Shown: positions 1-6,675, counted from the stretch's first letter. The stretch: DNA of 64,000 nt from Ramlibacter humi (GCF_004681975.1 NZ_SMLK01000001.1:310001-374000); one strand, 5' to 3'. Notes: generated by a model from the sequence alone, not told the origin. Made by a program: numbers and translations.

Positions 1-27
1 GAAGGGTGCTGCGTCTTGTGGGAAGTG

Positions 28-96
28 GCTAGTCAAGCCGGGAAAGCGCCCGGTCAAGGCGGCGCATGCCCTGCCAACCCCATCTAGCCGTTCAGG
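28..96 (-). repeat. possible degenerate attC site at the left end of the cassette array
   Basis: This lies immediately downstream of the 92-871 gene, where an attC would be expected. The outer parts GGCTAGT (about 28-34) and GTTCAGG (90-96, containing the stop codon) loosely resemble core boxes, with an internal CCGGG/CCCGG inverted repeat around 40-53. The match to the RYYYAAC/GTTRRRY consensus is poor, so this rests mainly on position in the array. Confidence 0.3.
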
Positions 97-871
97 TCAG
101 CGGCAGTTGTTCATATGCTGTCAGCATCGATTCGCGCTCCTCCGCGGACAAGAGCCCCTGCGGTGCGCCCAAGGCCATGGCCGCGACCAGCATCGCGTCA
201 AGGGCAAGTTGCCACTTGGGCGCGAACCACAGCTCGTCGCCTTCGACCACGAATGCCGCCTGCCCGTCCAGTTCCCTTGCCCTGCTGACGAGAACGGAGT
301 GCAAGACGGCGAACGCGCCGTTGACGGGTGATCGCAAACCCCTGCAACCCGCCGCCAATGTGTGCCTGTGGTCGTCGCCTATGTGATGGGAGCCGGGCTC
401 GACGTCGCGCAACCATCGGTTCCATGCTTCCGAATAGGCAGCAAACGCATCTTCCATCGGTGCGCCCTCGAGCAATGCGAAGTCTTTCCCGGTCCACCTT
501 GACGCTCGACTGATGAGTGCCCTCACGTCCTCACCGTTCGGCCCGAAGATCATCCCCACCGGGACCTCGCCGAGCACACGGACCTTCGTGGCGCGCGTGT
601 ATGGCGCATCGGCAGCGGGCTGCTGTCCGGCGCGGAGAAGGATCTCGACCTCCATCAGGCGCCCAGGCCACTTCGCAGCGATCACCGAGGAAGGCGAGTG
701 GTCCACCACGATCCATGGAGGGCTGTCGGAACCTGAGCCGGCGACCGTGCCCGGGGGTGCGCCACTCATGGCGCCGCGCTCAGAGTCCGCGACATAGACG
801 AAACCTCTCAGCTGTCGAGGCGACGGCGCGACCAGCGCCTCCAACAACTGCATGAAACGATTCAGGAACAT
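92..871 (-). CDS. hypothetical protein in the integron cassette array
   Basis: A 259-residue protein I do not recognise. It starts MFLNRFMQLLEAL with an ATG about 30 bases after the preceding attC-like sequence and ends at TGA. It has no obvious signal peptide or membrane segment. A His/Asp-rich stretch (SHHIGDDHRH, about residues 161-170) sits in its middle. It is the last complete gene of a same-strand array whose members are separated by attC-like sites, so it is probably a mobile cassette gene. No function should be assigned from sequence alone. Confidence 0.6.
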   Translation of the reverse strand: MFLNRFMQLLEALVAPSPRQLRGFVYVADSERGAMSGAPPGTVAGSGSDSPPWIVVDHSPSSVIAAKWPGRLMEVEILLRAGQQPAADAPYTRATKVRVLGEVPVGMIFGPNGEDVRALISRASRWTGKDFALLEGAPMEDAFAAYSEAWNRWLRDVEPGSHHIGDDHRHTLAAGCRGLRSPVNGAFAVLHSVLVSRARELDGQAAFVVEGDELWFAPKWQLALDAMLVAAMALGAPQGLLSAEERESMLTAYEQLPLT

Positions 872-903
872 GTGGACTTGGCGGGCAGGAAGTCTTGTGA
901 GAA

Positions 904-1042
904 GCGGCTAACGAGGGCGCATGGGCGGACCTCAGGCCTTCTCGGCCGTGAGAGCTATTTGCTTGACAGACTGTGATGCCCTTGTAGTCGGAGTTGACCC
1001 ACGCACAACCGGTTCGCGTCCGTGCTCAACGACCGTTTAGAG
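904..1042 (-). repeat. attC-like site, degenerate
   Basis: The site lies between two same-strand cassette genes. Its inner portion (about 980-1042) shares the blocks GTCGGAGTTGACC and GCGTCCGTG with the clear attC at 4035-4124, and ends GTTTAGAG just before the stop of the 1047-1529 gene. The left core is uncertain: either a degenerate box near 982 (a site of about 63 bp) or GGCTAAC at 903-909 (a site of about 139 bp, at the long end for attC). Confidence 0.55.
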
Positions 1043-1046
1043 CGGC

Positions 1047-1529
1047 TTAGCAAGCGGTGAATGACATGACTCCGCCAGCAGCCAAACCAAGCGACAGCTT
1101 GAAAACCTCCGTCATCAGCGACTTGACTGCATCTGCTCCGGCCTTCTCGGCCCCGGTCGAAAGCACTTTCTTGATCTTATGGATCAACGCCTCCCTTGGC
1201 ACAGCCTCCTTAAGAGACGCGGGAAGATAGCCTAGTATGGTGAGCGCTTTAAGGGTGAGACGGGTCTCAAATAGCGTGCCACTTGGTCGGCTATGGCCCG
1301 ATCGCCGCTCAAACCGTATGAACCCCTCTTCCGCCAACCAATCAGCCGCAGCTTCCCCCACAGAGGTCCAAGCAAATACTTCGTCTAGCGAGGCGCCATC
1401 TGGAACACAGCGCCTACTCACAGCGCCAATGTCAAGCTCTGCAGGCGAGGGGAACGAGTCGTACAGACTCGAAAAAATCGCCAATACGATGAGATCGAAA
1501 CGCAGGATATTTGGGGGAGCTTTGTGCAT
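1047..1529 (-). CDS. hypothetical cassette protein
   Basis: A 160-residue protein, taken from MHKAPPNILRF at 1529. An upstream in-frame ATG at 1592 was rejected because it would lie inside the attC at 1546-1625. The middle (DWLAEEGFIRFERR to LTLKALTILGYLP) looks like a small winged-helix fold. The C-terminus (about residues 125-160) is an amphipathic to hydrophobic Ala/Gly/Leu-rich helix. I do not recognise the family. It sits as one compact cassette, with its stop codon about 5 bases from the next attC-like site. Confidence 0.6.
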   Translation of the reverse strand: MHKAPPNILRFDLIVLAIFSSLYDSFPSPAELDIGAVSRRCVPDGASLDEVFAWTSVGEAAADWLAEEGFIRFERRSGHSRPSGTLFETRLTLKALTILGYLPASLKEAVPREALIHKIKKVLSTGAEKAGADAVKSLMTEVFKLSLGLAAGGVMSFTAC

Positions 1530-1545
1530 GTGGGGCAATCCGGTA

Positions 1546-1625
1546 GCTTTAATGCCAAGTTGACTGGCGGCCAGGAAAATGTGCGCGCGCAACGCGCGGA
1601 CGCCGTGTCAAAAAACCCGTTAGGC
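1546..1625 (-). repeat. attC recombination site
   Basis: The right box is GTTAGGC (1619-1625), a perfect GTTRRRY core. The left box is GCTTTAAT (1546-1553), with one mismatch. Inner boxes AAGTTGACTGG and CGCCGTGTCA match those of the site at 4035-4124, and a GCGCGCGCAACGCGCG stem lies in the centre. It separates the 1651-1959 and 1047-1529 cassette genes. Confidence 0.8.
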
Positions 1626-1650
1626 ATCACGCCCGCCGCGGCCGATATGT

Positions 1651-1959
1651 TTAGTACAGCCAAACCCAAGCCCAGCGCGCCTGAGCGACCTTGGCCCTCG
1701 CGAATGCACACATGGACGTGAAGTAACCGATACCTCCGGCCCACGCCGAGAGATCAACAAGAAACCGCGAGATGTCCGCGCCAGATTTGAACTGGCTTTG
1801 CAGGATCATTGCGGCACCGTACCCGACTATGCACACGGTAACTGCCGTTTGCCCCATTTTTTTTGAAATGCAGGAGCATTCACCAACCTTCCTTGTGATG
1901 CCTAGCGTGAAGGTGACCAGCACGTCGCGGCAAAGGGCCGCACGATGCACGATCTCCAA
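1651..1959 (-). CDS. small membrane protein in a cassette
   Basis: A 102-residue protein read from a TTG codon (1957-1959) that lies inside the cassette core sequence GTTGGAG. An ATG at residue 35 (MGQTAVTVC) is an alternative start and would leave about 68 residues. Two hydrophobic segments, AVTVCIVGYGAAMIL (about 38-52) and FLVDLSAWAGGIGYFTSM (about 66-83), suggest a two-pass inner-membrane protein. Small two-helix proteins are frequent passengers of integron cassettes. The family is not recognised and no function is proposed. Confidence 0.55.
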   Translation of the reverse strand: MEIVHRAALCRDVLVTFTLGITRKVGECSCISKKMGQTAVTVCIVGYGAAMILQSQFKSGADISRFLVDLSAWAGGIGYFTSMCAFARAKVAQARWAWVWLY

Positions 1960-2013
1960 CGGGGTCGTGCGGCCCCATGCCGCAACGTGTCCGAGTCGAC
2001 CGACCTGTTATGT
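1954..2013 (-). repeat. short attC-like site
   Basis: The left core is CTCCAAC (1954-1960) and the right core GTTATGT (2007-2013). The block GTCCGAGTCGACCGACCTGTT closely matches the right arm of the site at 4035-4124. A GTGCGGC/GCCGCAA stem forms the centre. Both cores deviate slightly from consensus. It sits between two same-strand cassette genes. Confidence 0.7.
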
Positions 2014-2031
2014 CGCGCGCCATCTTTGCTC

Positions 2032-2481
2032 CTAGTACTCGATCCTGGTCACCACCTCGATGCGATCCGTCCGTTTCTTCATTTCAGCTGAGAACGGCTC
2101 GAAGGGTGCCAAGCTGCTCACTAGGCGGACCGCATACTGCGCGAATTCGGGAGAGGTGGCCTGCTCGGTTGAGACGCTCTCAAGAGCACCCGATTCAGAC
2201 ACGGTGAACTTAACCACCGTGCTCCCTTTCATGAAGGATTCAGCTCTTTTGGGAGGATCCGCCAAGATCGCGTGGTCGATGCGCGCTTTCATTCGCTCGT
2301 AGTATCCCTTCGAGGGGCTGCCTTCTGCTCGGTAAGCGAGGGGGGTCTTGCCAGTCAATTCTGAGACCGGCGGTACTCCGGTCTGACCATGCGCCGAGAC
2401 GGCGGTGACCGCGGTGGCGAGCGCGACGTGCAACAAGGACAGCCGGACAGGGGTGAACAAAGGGCGACACCTAAGCGGCAT
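2032..2481 (-). CDS. secreted TonB-C-terminal-domain-like cassette protein
   Basis: A 149-residue protein starting MPLRCRPLF. The ATG lies within the attC core (GTTATGC on the minus strand), so translation begins exactly at the cassette boundary. A longer in-frame extension would cross the attC and overlap the upstream gene, so it was rejected. A hydrophobic stretch (LSLLHVALATAVTAVSAHG, about 14-32) looks like a signal peptide. The C-terminal 90 residues (GSTVVKFTVSESGALESVS and following) have the pattern of the TonB C-terminal fold, which contacts outer-membrane receptors. There is no N-terminal anchor plus Pro-rich linker as in true TonB, so it is not a normal energy transducer; its role is unknown. 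Confidence 0.65.
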   Translation of the reverse strand: MPLRCRPLFTPVRLSLLHVALATAVTAVSAHGQTGVPPVSELTGKTPLAYRAEGSPSKGYYERMKARIDHAILADPPKRAESFMKGSTVVKFTVSESGALESVSTEQATSPEFAQYAVRLVSSLAPFEPFSAEMKKRTDRIEVVTRIEY

Positions 2482-2559
2482 AACGTAGAAATGACCGGCG
2501 GACAGTAGGCGGGCGACAGCCCGCCGATAGGACGTTCGTGTCGATTGCCACGTTAGAGC
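2478..2559 (-). repeat. attC recombination site
   Basis: Cores are GCATAAC (2478-2484) and GTTAGAG(C) (2552-2559), with inner boxes GTAGAAATGACCGG and TCGTGTCGATTGCCAC. A central perfect stem GGCGGGC/GCCCGCC has loop GACA. The site is nearly identical to 3284-3364, but the stem differs by a compensatory pair, as expected for an element selected for its folded single strand. Confidence 0.85.
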
Positions 2560-2569
2560 GCATTTACCC

Positions 2570-3274
2570 CTATAGGTCCCTTGGACGGTAGTCGCTTTCG
2601 TCGAAACTCCCGCTCTTGAGTCTTTCGCGTCTTCTCCTCTCTGCTTCGACGCCCATGTCGATGTAGTAGAGCAGCGACATCGCGCCACCAGGACCTCCAC
2701 CAACACGAAGGTCGACGTCAAATAACGTGGTCGACTCCATGTACTTCAACGACACCACGTTCAAAACATGAGAAAGGCTGGCCAGAGCCTCCTTCACCTT
2801 CTGCCGCGATGCGGCCTGCAGGGGCTCGGCGCCCCGCTTCAGTGCCAGATTCAAGTCGCGATGCGCAAGGTGGCGATTTCTCCAGTCACGGCAGAACTCT
2901 GAAGCAGAGAGGGCTTCGGCGACCGCCTTCGACACCTGCACCTTCAGCTCCGAGTCTGTCGCGGCGTCTTCAAGGGCTCGAATCGACAGATTCCGCTTCC
3001 CCACCGACTTGGGCGGATCGGTCAACCGAGCAACATGAAGAATGACGCCTTCCCAAAGGGAATCCTGCACGATGCGATTGAAAGCCGGTGCCGCTTCATT
3101 CAGGAGGTCTACTCGGGACTCCTTCGTTCCGAACAATGCGACGTACTCGGCCCACGTGCGATGCAGCCAAGCGAGCTCCTGCCAGAGCTGCGAGTAGATG
3201 GACCCGAGTTCCTCACCCATCGCCGCCAAGTTGCGATCTCGGGCTTGATCGGCCGTCAGTTCATTCGATGCCAT
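2570..3274 (-). CDS. HEPN-domain protein, AbiU2-like, in a cassette
   Basis: A 234-residue protein with ATG 9 bases after the attC at 3284-3364. It is predominantly helical. It contains the sequence RNRHLAH (R132-x5-H138) in the context CRDWRNRHLAHRDL, which fits the Rx4-6H active-site motif of HEPN ribonucleases, and the overall layout resembles the HEPN_AbiU2 family linked to phage abortive infection. HEPN proteins of this kind are often RNases in toxin-antitoxin or abortive-infection systems. No obvious antitoxin is encoded in the same cassette. The next cassette upstream carries a Shedu-like protein. The family call rests on motif and context only. Confidence 0.6.
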   Translation of the reverse strand: MASNELTADQARDRNLAAMGEELGSIYSQLWQELAWLHRTWAEYVALFGTKESRVDLLNEAAPAFNRIVQDSLWEGVILHVARLTDPPKSVGKRNLSIRALEDAATDSELKVQVSKAVAEALSASEFCRDWRNRHLAHRDLNLALKRGAEPLQAASRQKVKEALASLSHVLNVVSLKYMESTTLFDVDLRVGGGPGGAMSLLYYIDMGVEAERRRRERLKSGSFDESDYRPRDL

Positions 3275-3283
3275 GGCGATGCG

Positions 3284-3364
3284 CTCTAACGTAGAAACGA
3301 CCGGCGGACAGTGGGCCGGCGAAAGCCGGCCGATAGGACGTCCGTGTCGATTGCCAAGTTAGGT
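3284..3364 (-). repeat. attC recombination site
   Basis: Left core CTCTAAC (3284-3290) and right core GTTAGGT (3358-3364, a consensus GTTRRRY). Inner boxes are GTAGAAACGACCGG and TCCGTGTCGATTGCCAAG, and the central stem is GGCCGGC/GCCGGCC with loop GAAA. The stop codon of the 3359-4027 gene lies inside the right core, typical of compact cassettes. Confidence 0.88.
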
Positions 3365-4027
3365 CTCATCCGGCCGGTCCTCTTCCATCATGCGTAAGCC
3401 CTTCAAGCGCCCCTCCAGAGAGGACAGCAAATAGTCGTACGAGTGAATGCTGATGTTGAGATCCTGCCCCAACTGCCTCCTTCTCGCAGAAGTTTCAGGG
3501 CTTGTACGAGCTCGCCGTCCGATCAGAATGAGCCTCCTTACGTTTGCGTCGATATCAATCAGACCGAGACCTTGCTCGGCGCGAGGACGTGCAGCGTAAG
3601 CTTGGTTCGACTTGAGCCAGGCACGCCAGTCAACGATTTGGCGGATCGCATGGTTCAAATGCTGGGAAGGATCGCCGTTTCGATTGAACATGGGACGCAA
3701 CGGGCTCTCCAGTTCGACAGCCTGCCATTCGAAGCCGAACGAGTGCCTTTCCGCGATCAAAAAGTCAGTGACGTGTTCTGAGCCCAGCCGCGCCTTCGGA
3801 ATGACCCAACGTCCATGACCCCCACCGAGGTGTTGAATCAGAAACTTGGGGTTCGCCTGCAGGTACTGCTGTACGTCCTCCTCGCGTTTCGCTGAGTCGA
3901 TTGCAGCAGCAAGCCCAGACAGGTCCGATGACTCAATGGAATCCCACCACGTAAAGAAGTCTCGTAGGGGATCCGCCGCCAGGAGTTCGCCGACGACCTC
4001 GTCGCTGGAGCGAATGCGGAGCGTCAT
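3359..4027 (-). CDS. Shedu-like (DUF4263) nuclease-fold protein in a cassette
   Basis: A 222-residue protein; ATG 7 bases after the attC at 4035-4124 and stop within the next attC. Residues 59-140 follow the DUF4263/SduA C-terminal pattern: NPKFL (59-63), VTDFLIAE with D88, then AVELESP (103-109) and HAIRQIVDWRAWL (126-138). Shedu proteins defend against phages and plasmids through a PD-(D/E)xK-type nuclease. Here the acidic motif reads E105-L-E107, so the usual final lysine is replaced by glutamate. Whether it cleaves DNA is therefore open. N-terminal regulatory domains found in some Shedu proteins are absent or very short. Confidence 0.7.
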   Translation of the reverse strand: MTLRIRSSDEVVGELLAADPLRDFFTWWDSIESSDLSGLAAAIDSAKREEDVQQYLQANPKFLIQHLGGGHGRWVIPKARLGSEHVTDFLIAERHSFGFEWQAVELESPLRPMFNRNGDPSQHLNHAIRQIVDWRAWLKSNQAYAARPRAEQGLGLIDIDANVRRLILIGRRARTSPETSARRRQLGQDLNISIHSYDYLLSSLEGRLKGLRMMEEDRPDET

Positions 4028-4034
4028 AGGTGAG

Positions 4035-4124
4035 GCCTAACGTCGGAGTTGACCGGCGCAAACGAAGTGAGTGCGCGAAGCGCACGGAAACACGTTTGCG
4101 TCCGTGTCGAACAACCTGTTAGGC
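4035..4124 (-). repeat. attC recombination site (best consensus in the array)
   Basis: Perfect RYYYAAC core GCCTAAC (4035-4041) and perfect GTTRRRY core GTTAGGC (4118-4124), 90 bp in all. The arms GTCGGAGTTGACCGGCGC and GCGTCCGTGTCGAACAACC pair imperfectly, and an extended palindrome (CAAACG...CGTTTG with GTGCGCG/CGCGCAC) forms the central hairpin. Confidence 0.9.
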
Positions 4125-4130
4125 GGCACG

Positions 4131-4421
4131 TTACTCGCTCCTTGCAATCAGTATGGCCTTGAGCGCTTCAAGCCGATCGAAGGCCTCAGCGTGCGACGGA
4201 CAGACGCCAGCAGAAAGCATTACAGACTTCCGCGACGGAAGATAGAGCACTGTGGTATCGAGGCATTGCGCGTTCTCCCAGACCTCTACCAACGCAAGTC
4301 GGTCAGCACGTTCAATCTCTATCGCAGCCTTCGTACCGTCCGCAGTCTGATTAGATTTGGAAGTGAAACCATGCTTCTGCAGTTGCGCGTCAATGTCCGC
4401 CCAGGCCTCAATAACCGTCAT
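4131..4421 (-). CDS. hypothetical cassette protein, about 96 residues
   Basis: The start is taken at MTVIEAWADID (4421), 20 bases after a cassette core GTTAAGC (minus strand, 4442-4448). A longer frame from 4520 would cross that core and was rejected. It is a small soluble acidic alpha/beta protein with no membrane segment and is not recognised. Its size and position, first in transcription order, fit a cassette gene. Confidence 0.6.
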   Translation of the reverse strand: MTVIEAWADIDAQLQKHGFTSKSNQTADGTKAAIEIERADRLALVEVWENAQCLDTTVLYLPSRKSVMLSAGVCPSHAEAFDRLEALKAILIARSE

Positions 4422-4441
4422 GACGAACGAACCCACCTGCC

Positions 4442-4448
4442 GCTTAAC
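4442..4448 (-). other. cassette core site at the proximal end of the array
   Basis: GCTTAAC on the plus strand (GTTAAGC on the minus strand) matches the GTTRRRY/RYYYAAC core exactly and precedes the first cassette gene. No convincing partner box follows between 4449 and 4540, so it may be the boundary of the array (an attI-like simple site or a decayed attC). Seven bases alone are weak evidence; the position gives it weight. Confidence 0.4.
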
Positions 4449-4629
4449 GTGATTTCGAGCGCATCTCGGAACCTGCAAACCCGCAAGTGCCGAAAAACCT
4501 CGCCATTGCAGCAAGTGCATGTTGTTGATCTTTCACGGCTTTTCTCGCCTCCCCTCGGATATACCGGTGCAACTATACGAAAACTGAAGCACTGCGCCGT
4601 CAACCTCAAGTGGGTGCGCAGCAGGACTC

Positions 4630-4908
4630 GAGAGCGCAGCGGCAACGCCGCGCCGATCAAGACGGATACATCCCCGAAAACGCGGTTGAACCGCTTCTCC
4701 ACGCGCCCCAACTACGGCCGGATGCGATGCGCCGCGCGTATTCGGTGACGAGCTCCGTCGCCACGAACGTCCCCGCATAGCAATGGTGAACAGCTTCTTG
4801 CGGTTGCCGTGCAGTGCGCGCGCGTCAGGGTCAGTAGGCCGCTGGGTCGAGGCGAGAGCGACGGGCCGATCGAGGCCAGCAAGTGACGAGCCAGGTGTCG
4901 AGCGCCAT
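4630..4908 (-). pseudogene. decayed LysE/RhtB-family exporter
   Basis: A strong GGAGGAAC ribosome-binding site precedes ATG at 4908 (MALDTWL). The typical LysE N-terminus then continues in other frames: HLLASIGPSLSP, then SGLLTLT, then ALHGNRKKLFTIA. After an internal deletion, a C-terminal fragment (VEKRFNRVFGDVSVLIGAAL) appears near 4631-4702. LysE-family amino-acid exporters are about 205 residues; only around 90 codons remain, in several frames, so the gene is dead. It borders the cassette array, and transcription from its old promoter would enter the array. Confidence 0.65.
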
Positions 4909-4957
4909 TGGCGGTTCCTCCGTTCCGCGCGGAGGTTACGCCATGGCGCACCCGCCG

Positions 4958-5779
4958 TCACGTCCTCGACACGGTGACCACGTGCGCCTGGATCTTGCCG
5001 TCGACGGAGCCCTGGCCGAAGCGCTGCGCGATCATCGCGGCCGAAGCAACCGTGGCTTCCTCCAGCCCGGGCGGGCTGCGCGATTCGATCTCGGCGCGCA
5101 TCGGCGTGCCCTGGCAGTAGGCGAGGGCGGCCGTTCGCGCGCTGTCCGAGCGGCTGCGGGCGGTGACGGTGTCGAAGGCGGCATCGGCCGTGAAGCCGGC
5201 TTCGCGAAGGTGCTCGTGGATGGTGGCGGCGTCGTGGTAGCCGTGGGGTGTGCGCGCCATGAATCGCGGCGGGTCCTGCGGGTACAGCGGCTCCAGCGCC
5301 TGCGTCACGGCGAGCGCGAAGTCGTTTTCCTCCAGCGAGTCCCACACGTTGAAGAGGAAGGTGCCGCCGGGCCGCAGCACGCGCCGCACTTCCGAGAACG
5401 CCTTGGGCTTGTCGGGGAAGAACATCACGCCGAACTGGCAGACGACGAGGTCGAAGCTGGCGTTCTCGAAGGGCAGCTGCATCGCGTCGGCCTGGTGCCA
5501 CTCCACTTCGCGCGGCGTGCCTTTCGCGATGGCCTGGTCCAGCATGGCCTGGTTCAGGTCCGTCGCCACGATGCGCGTTGATGCGGGCAAGACCCTGGCC
5601 AGTTCGCGTGTGACGGCGCCGGTGCCGGCGGCGATCTCCAGCACCGCCGCCGGACGCATTCGCTGCACGCGCGCGGCCAGGTCGGCGGCGTACGGTTCGA
5701 AGATCATCGGCACCATGTGCCGTTCGTACAGCTGCGGAACAGAGCCCGCGAAGACGCGATCGCTTTCGGCTGCGGCCAT
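4958..5779 (-). CDS. class I SAM-dependent methyltransferase
   Basis: A 273-residue protein beginning MAAAESDRVF; GGGAGGA lies 7 bases before this ATG, favouring it over an upstream in-frame ATG. Motif I, VLEIAAGTGAVTREL (about 46-60), binds S-adenosylmethionine. The downstream ATDLNQAML acidic loop, the D(A)MQLPF segment and LRPGGTFLF fit the UbiE/Methyltransf_11 type. The acceptor substrate cannot be told from sequence. It is transcribed in the same direction as the AraC/crotonase pair but with an 87-base gap, so it may have its own promoter. Confidence 0.85.
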   Translation of the reverse strand: MAAAESDRVFAGSVPQLYERHMVPMIFEPYAADLAARVQRMRPAAVLEIAAGTGAVTRELARVLPASTRIVATDLNQAMLDQAIAKGTPREVEWHQADAMQLPFENASFDLVVCQFGVMFFPDKPKAFSEVRRVLRPGGTFLFNVWDSLEENDFALAVTQALEPLYPQDPPRFMARTPHGYHDAATIHEHLREAGFTADAAFDTVTARSRSDSARTAALAYCQGTPMRAEIESRSPPGLEEATVASAAMIAQRFGQGSVDGKIQAHVVTVSRT

Positions 5780-5866
5780 GGAATCCTCCCTTGGCGATGC
5801 GGCCACTATAGGGGCCGTACCGCGCTTTGGATCGATTCCTGGGACAAGTGTCCTGGCCGCCCCCGC

Positions 5867-6673
5867 TCAGGCGGCGGCGCGGTGCTCCACCACCCTGAGC
5901 TTGCGGGACCCCGCCACGATGTCGCGCGGCTTCAGCCCGTACGCCTGGCGGATCGAGTGGCTGAAGTGGCTGGCGTCGGGGTAGCCGATGTCCAGCGCCA
6001 CATCCACCAGGTTCCCCGCGCCAGCGGCGTAGCGCAGCAGGCTGCGCGCGCGCTTCCAGCTGCGCAGGCTGCGGAAGGGCACGCCGGTCTGTTCCTTGAA
6101 CAGGTGCAGGAAGCGCGAGAACGACAGGCCCGCTTCGCGCGCGCAATCGTCGGCCGACACGCCGCTGGCCGGCTCGCGCCACAGGCGTTCGAGGACGGCC
6201 AACACACGCGGGTCGAGCTCGCGCGAGGGCAGTGCCTGGCCGAAGAACAGCGGATCGAAATCGGCGGGCGAGAGCGCATCCAGCGCGCCCGGCGCCAGCA
6301 GCCGCTGGTGGCAGCGCCGCACGTGATCGGCCAGTGCAGGCGCATCGACGACGCCGCATCCGCGCAGCAACGGCGGCAGTTCGTCGAGCCGCACCGTCTC
6401 CGGCTCCACCAGCAGCCCGATGGCATGGCGCCCGCCGCTGGACAGCTCGTACGGCACCCAAGGCGGCACGACCACGACTTCCCCTGTGGCCGGCGCCTGC
6501 GATCCCACGCGCGCCGTGAGCAGGCCCTCCAGCGCCACGTGCACGATCAGGCACCCGCGCGCATGCCGCGACGGTTCGCCCAGCAGCCCCGCGTAGAACA
6601 CCCGCTGCGGCGTCAGCCACATCATTCGTTCGCTGCTGGCGATGCGGCGCGGGAAGGGCGGGGCGGCGCGCAT
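5867..6673 (-). CDS. AraC-family transcriptional regulator
   Basis: A 268-residue protein starting MRAAPPFPRRI, 2 bases after the stop of the upstream crotonase gene. It has an N-terminal cupin-like sensing region (about 1-120, including GEVVVVPPWVPYEL) and a C-terminal double helix-turn-helix domain (about 165-255). The first helix-turn-helix is SADDCAREAGLSFSRFLHLF; the second carries LVDVALDIGYPDASHFSHS and the classic GLKPRDI ending. It probably senses a small effector and controls nearby genes, perhaps the co-transcribed crotonase. Confidence 0.88.
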   Translation of the reverse strand: MRAAPPFPRRIASSERMMWLTPQRVFYAGLLGEPSRHARGCLIVHVALEGLLTARVGSQAPATGEVVVVPPWVPYELSSGGRHAIGLLVEPETVRLDELPPLLRGCGVVDAPALADHVRRCHQRLLAPGALDALSPADFDPLFFGQALPSRELDPRVLAVLERLWREPASGVSADDCAREAGLSFSRFLHLFKEQTGVPFRSLRSWKRARSLLRYAAGAGNLVDVALDIGYPDASHFSHSIRQAYGLKPRDIVAGSRKLRVVEHRAAA

Positions 6674-6675
6674 GC

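Noticed and set aside
903-909. GGCTAAC as the definite left core of the attC before the 92-871 gene
   Set aside because: The inner box normally next to this core is absent there; a copy of the inner box lies at 990-1000 instead, so the exact left end is left open.
2482-2721. Longer N-terminus for the TonB-C-like cassette gene
   Set aside because: It would read through the attC and overlap the HEPN gene; the shorter form has a signal peptide and starts at the cassette boundary.
4449-4957. Possible integron integrase remnant next to the array
   Set aside because: I looked for IntI motifs on both strands; the only coherent fragments match a LysE-family exporter.
4533-6620. Very long minus-strand open frame across the methyltransferase and AraC genes
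   Set aside because: Its product is Arg/Ala/Gly-rich without domains, and it is a shadow of better-supported genes in other frames; high GC makes such frames common.
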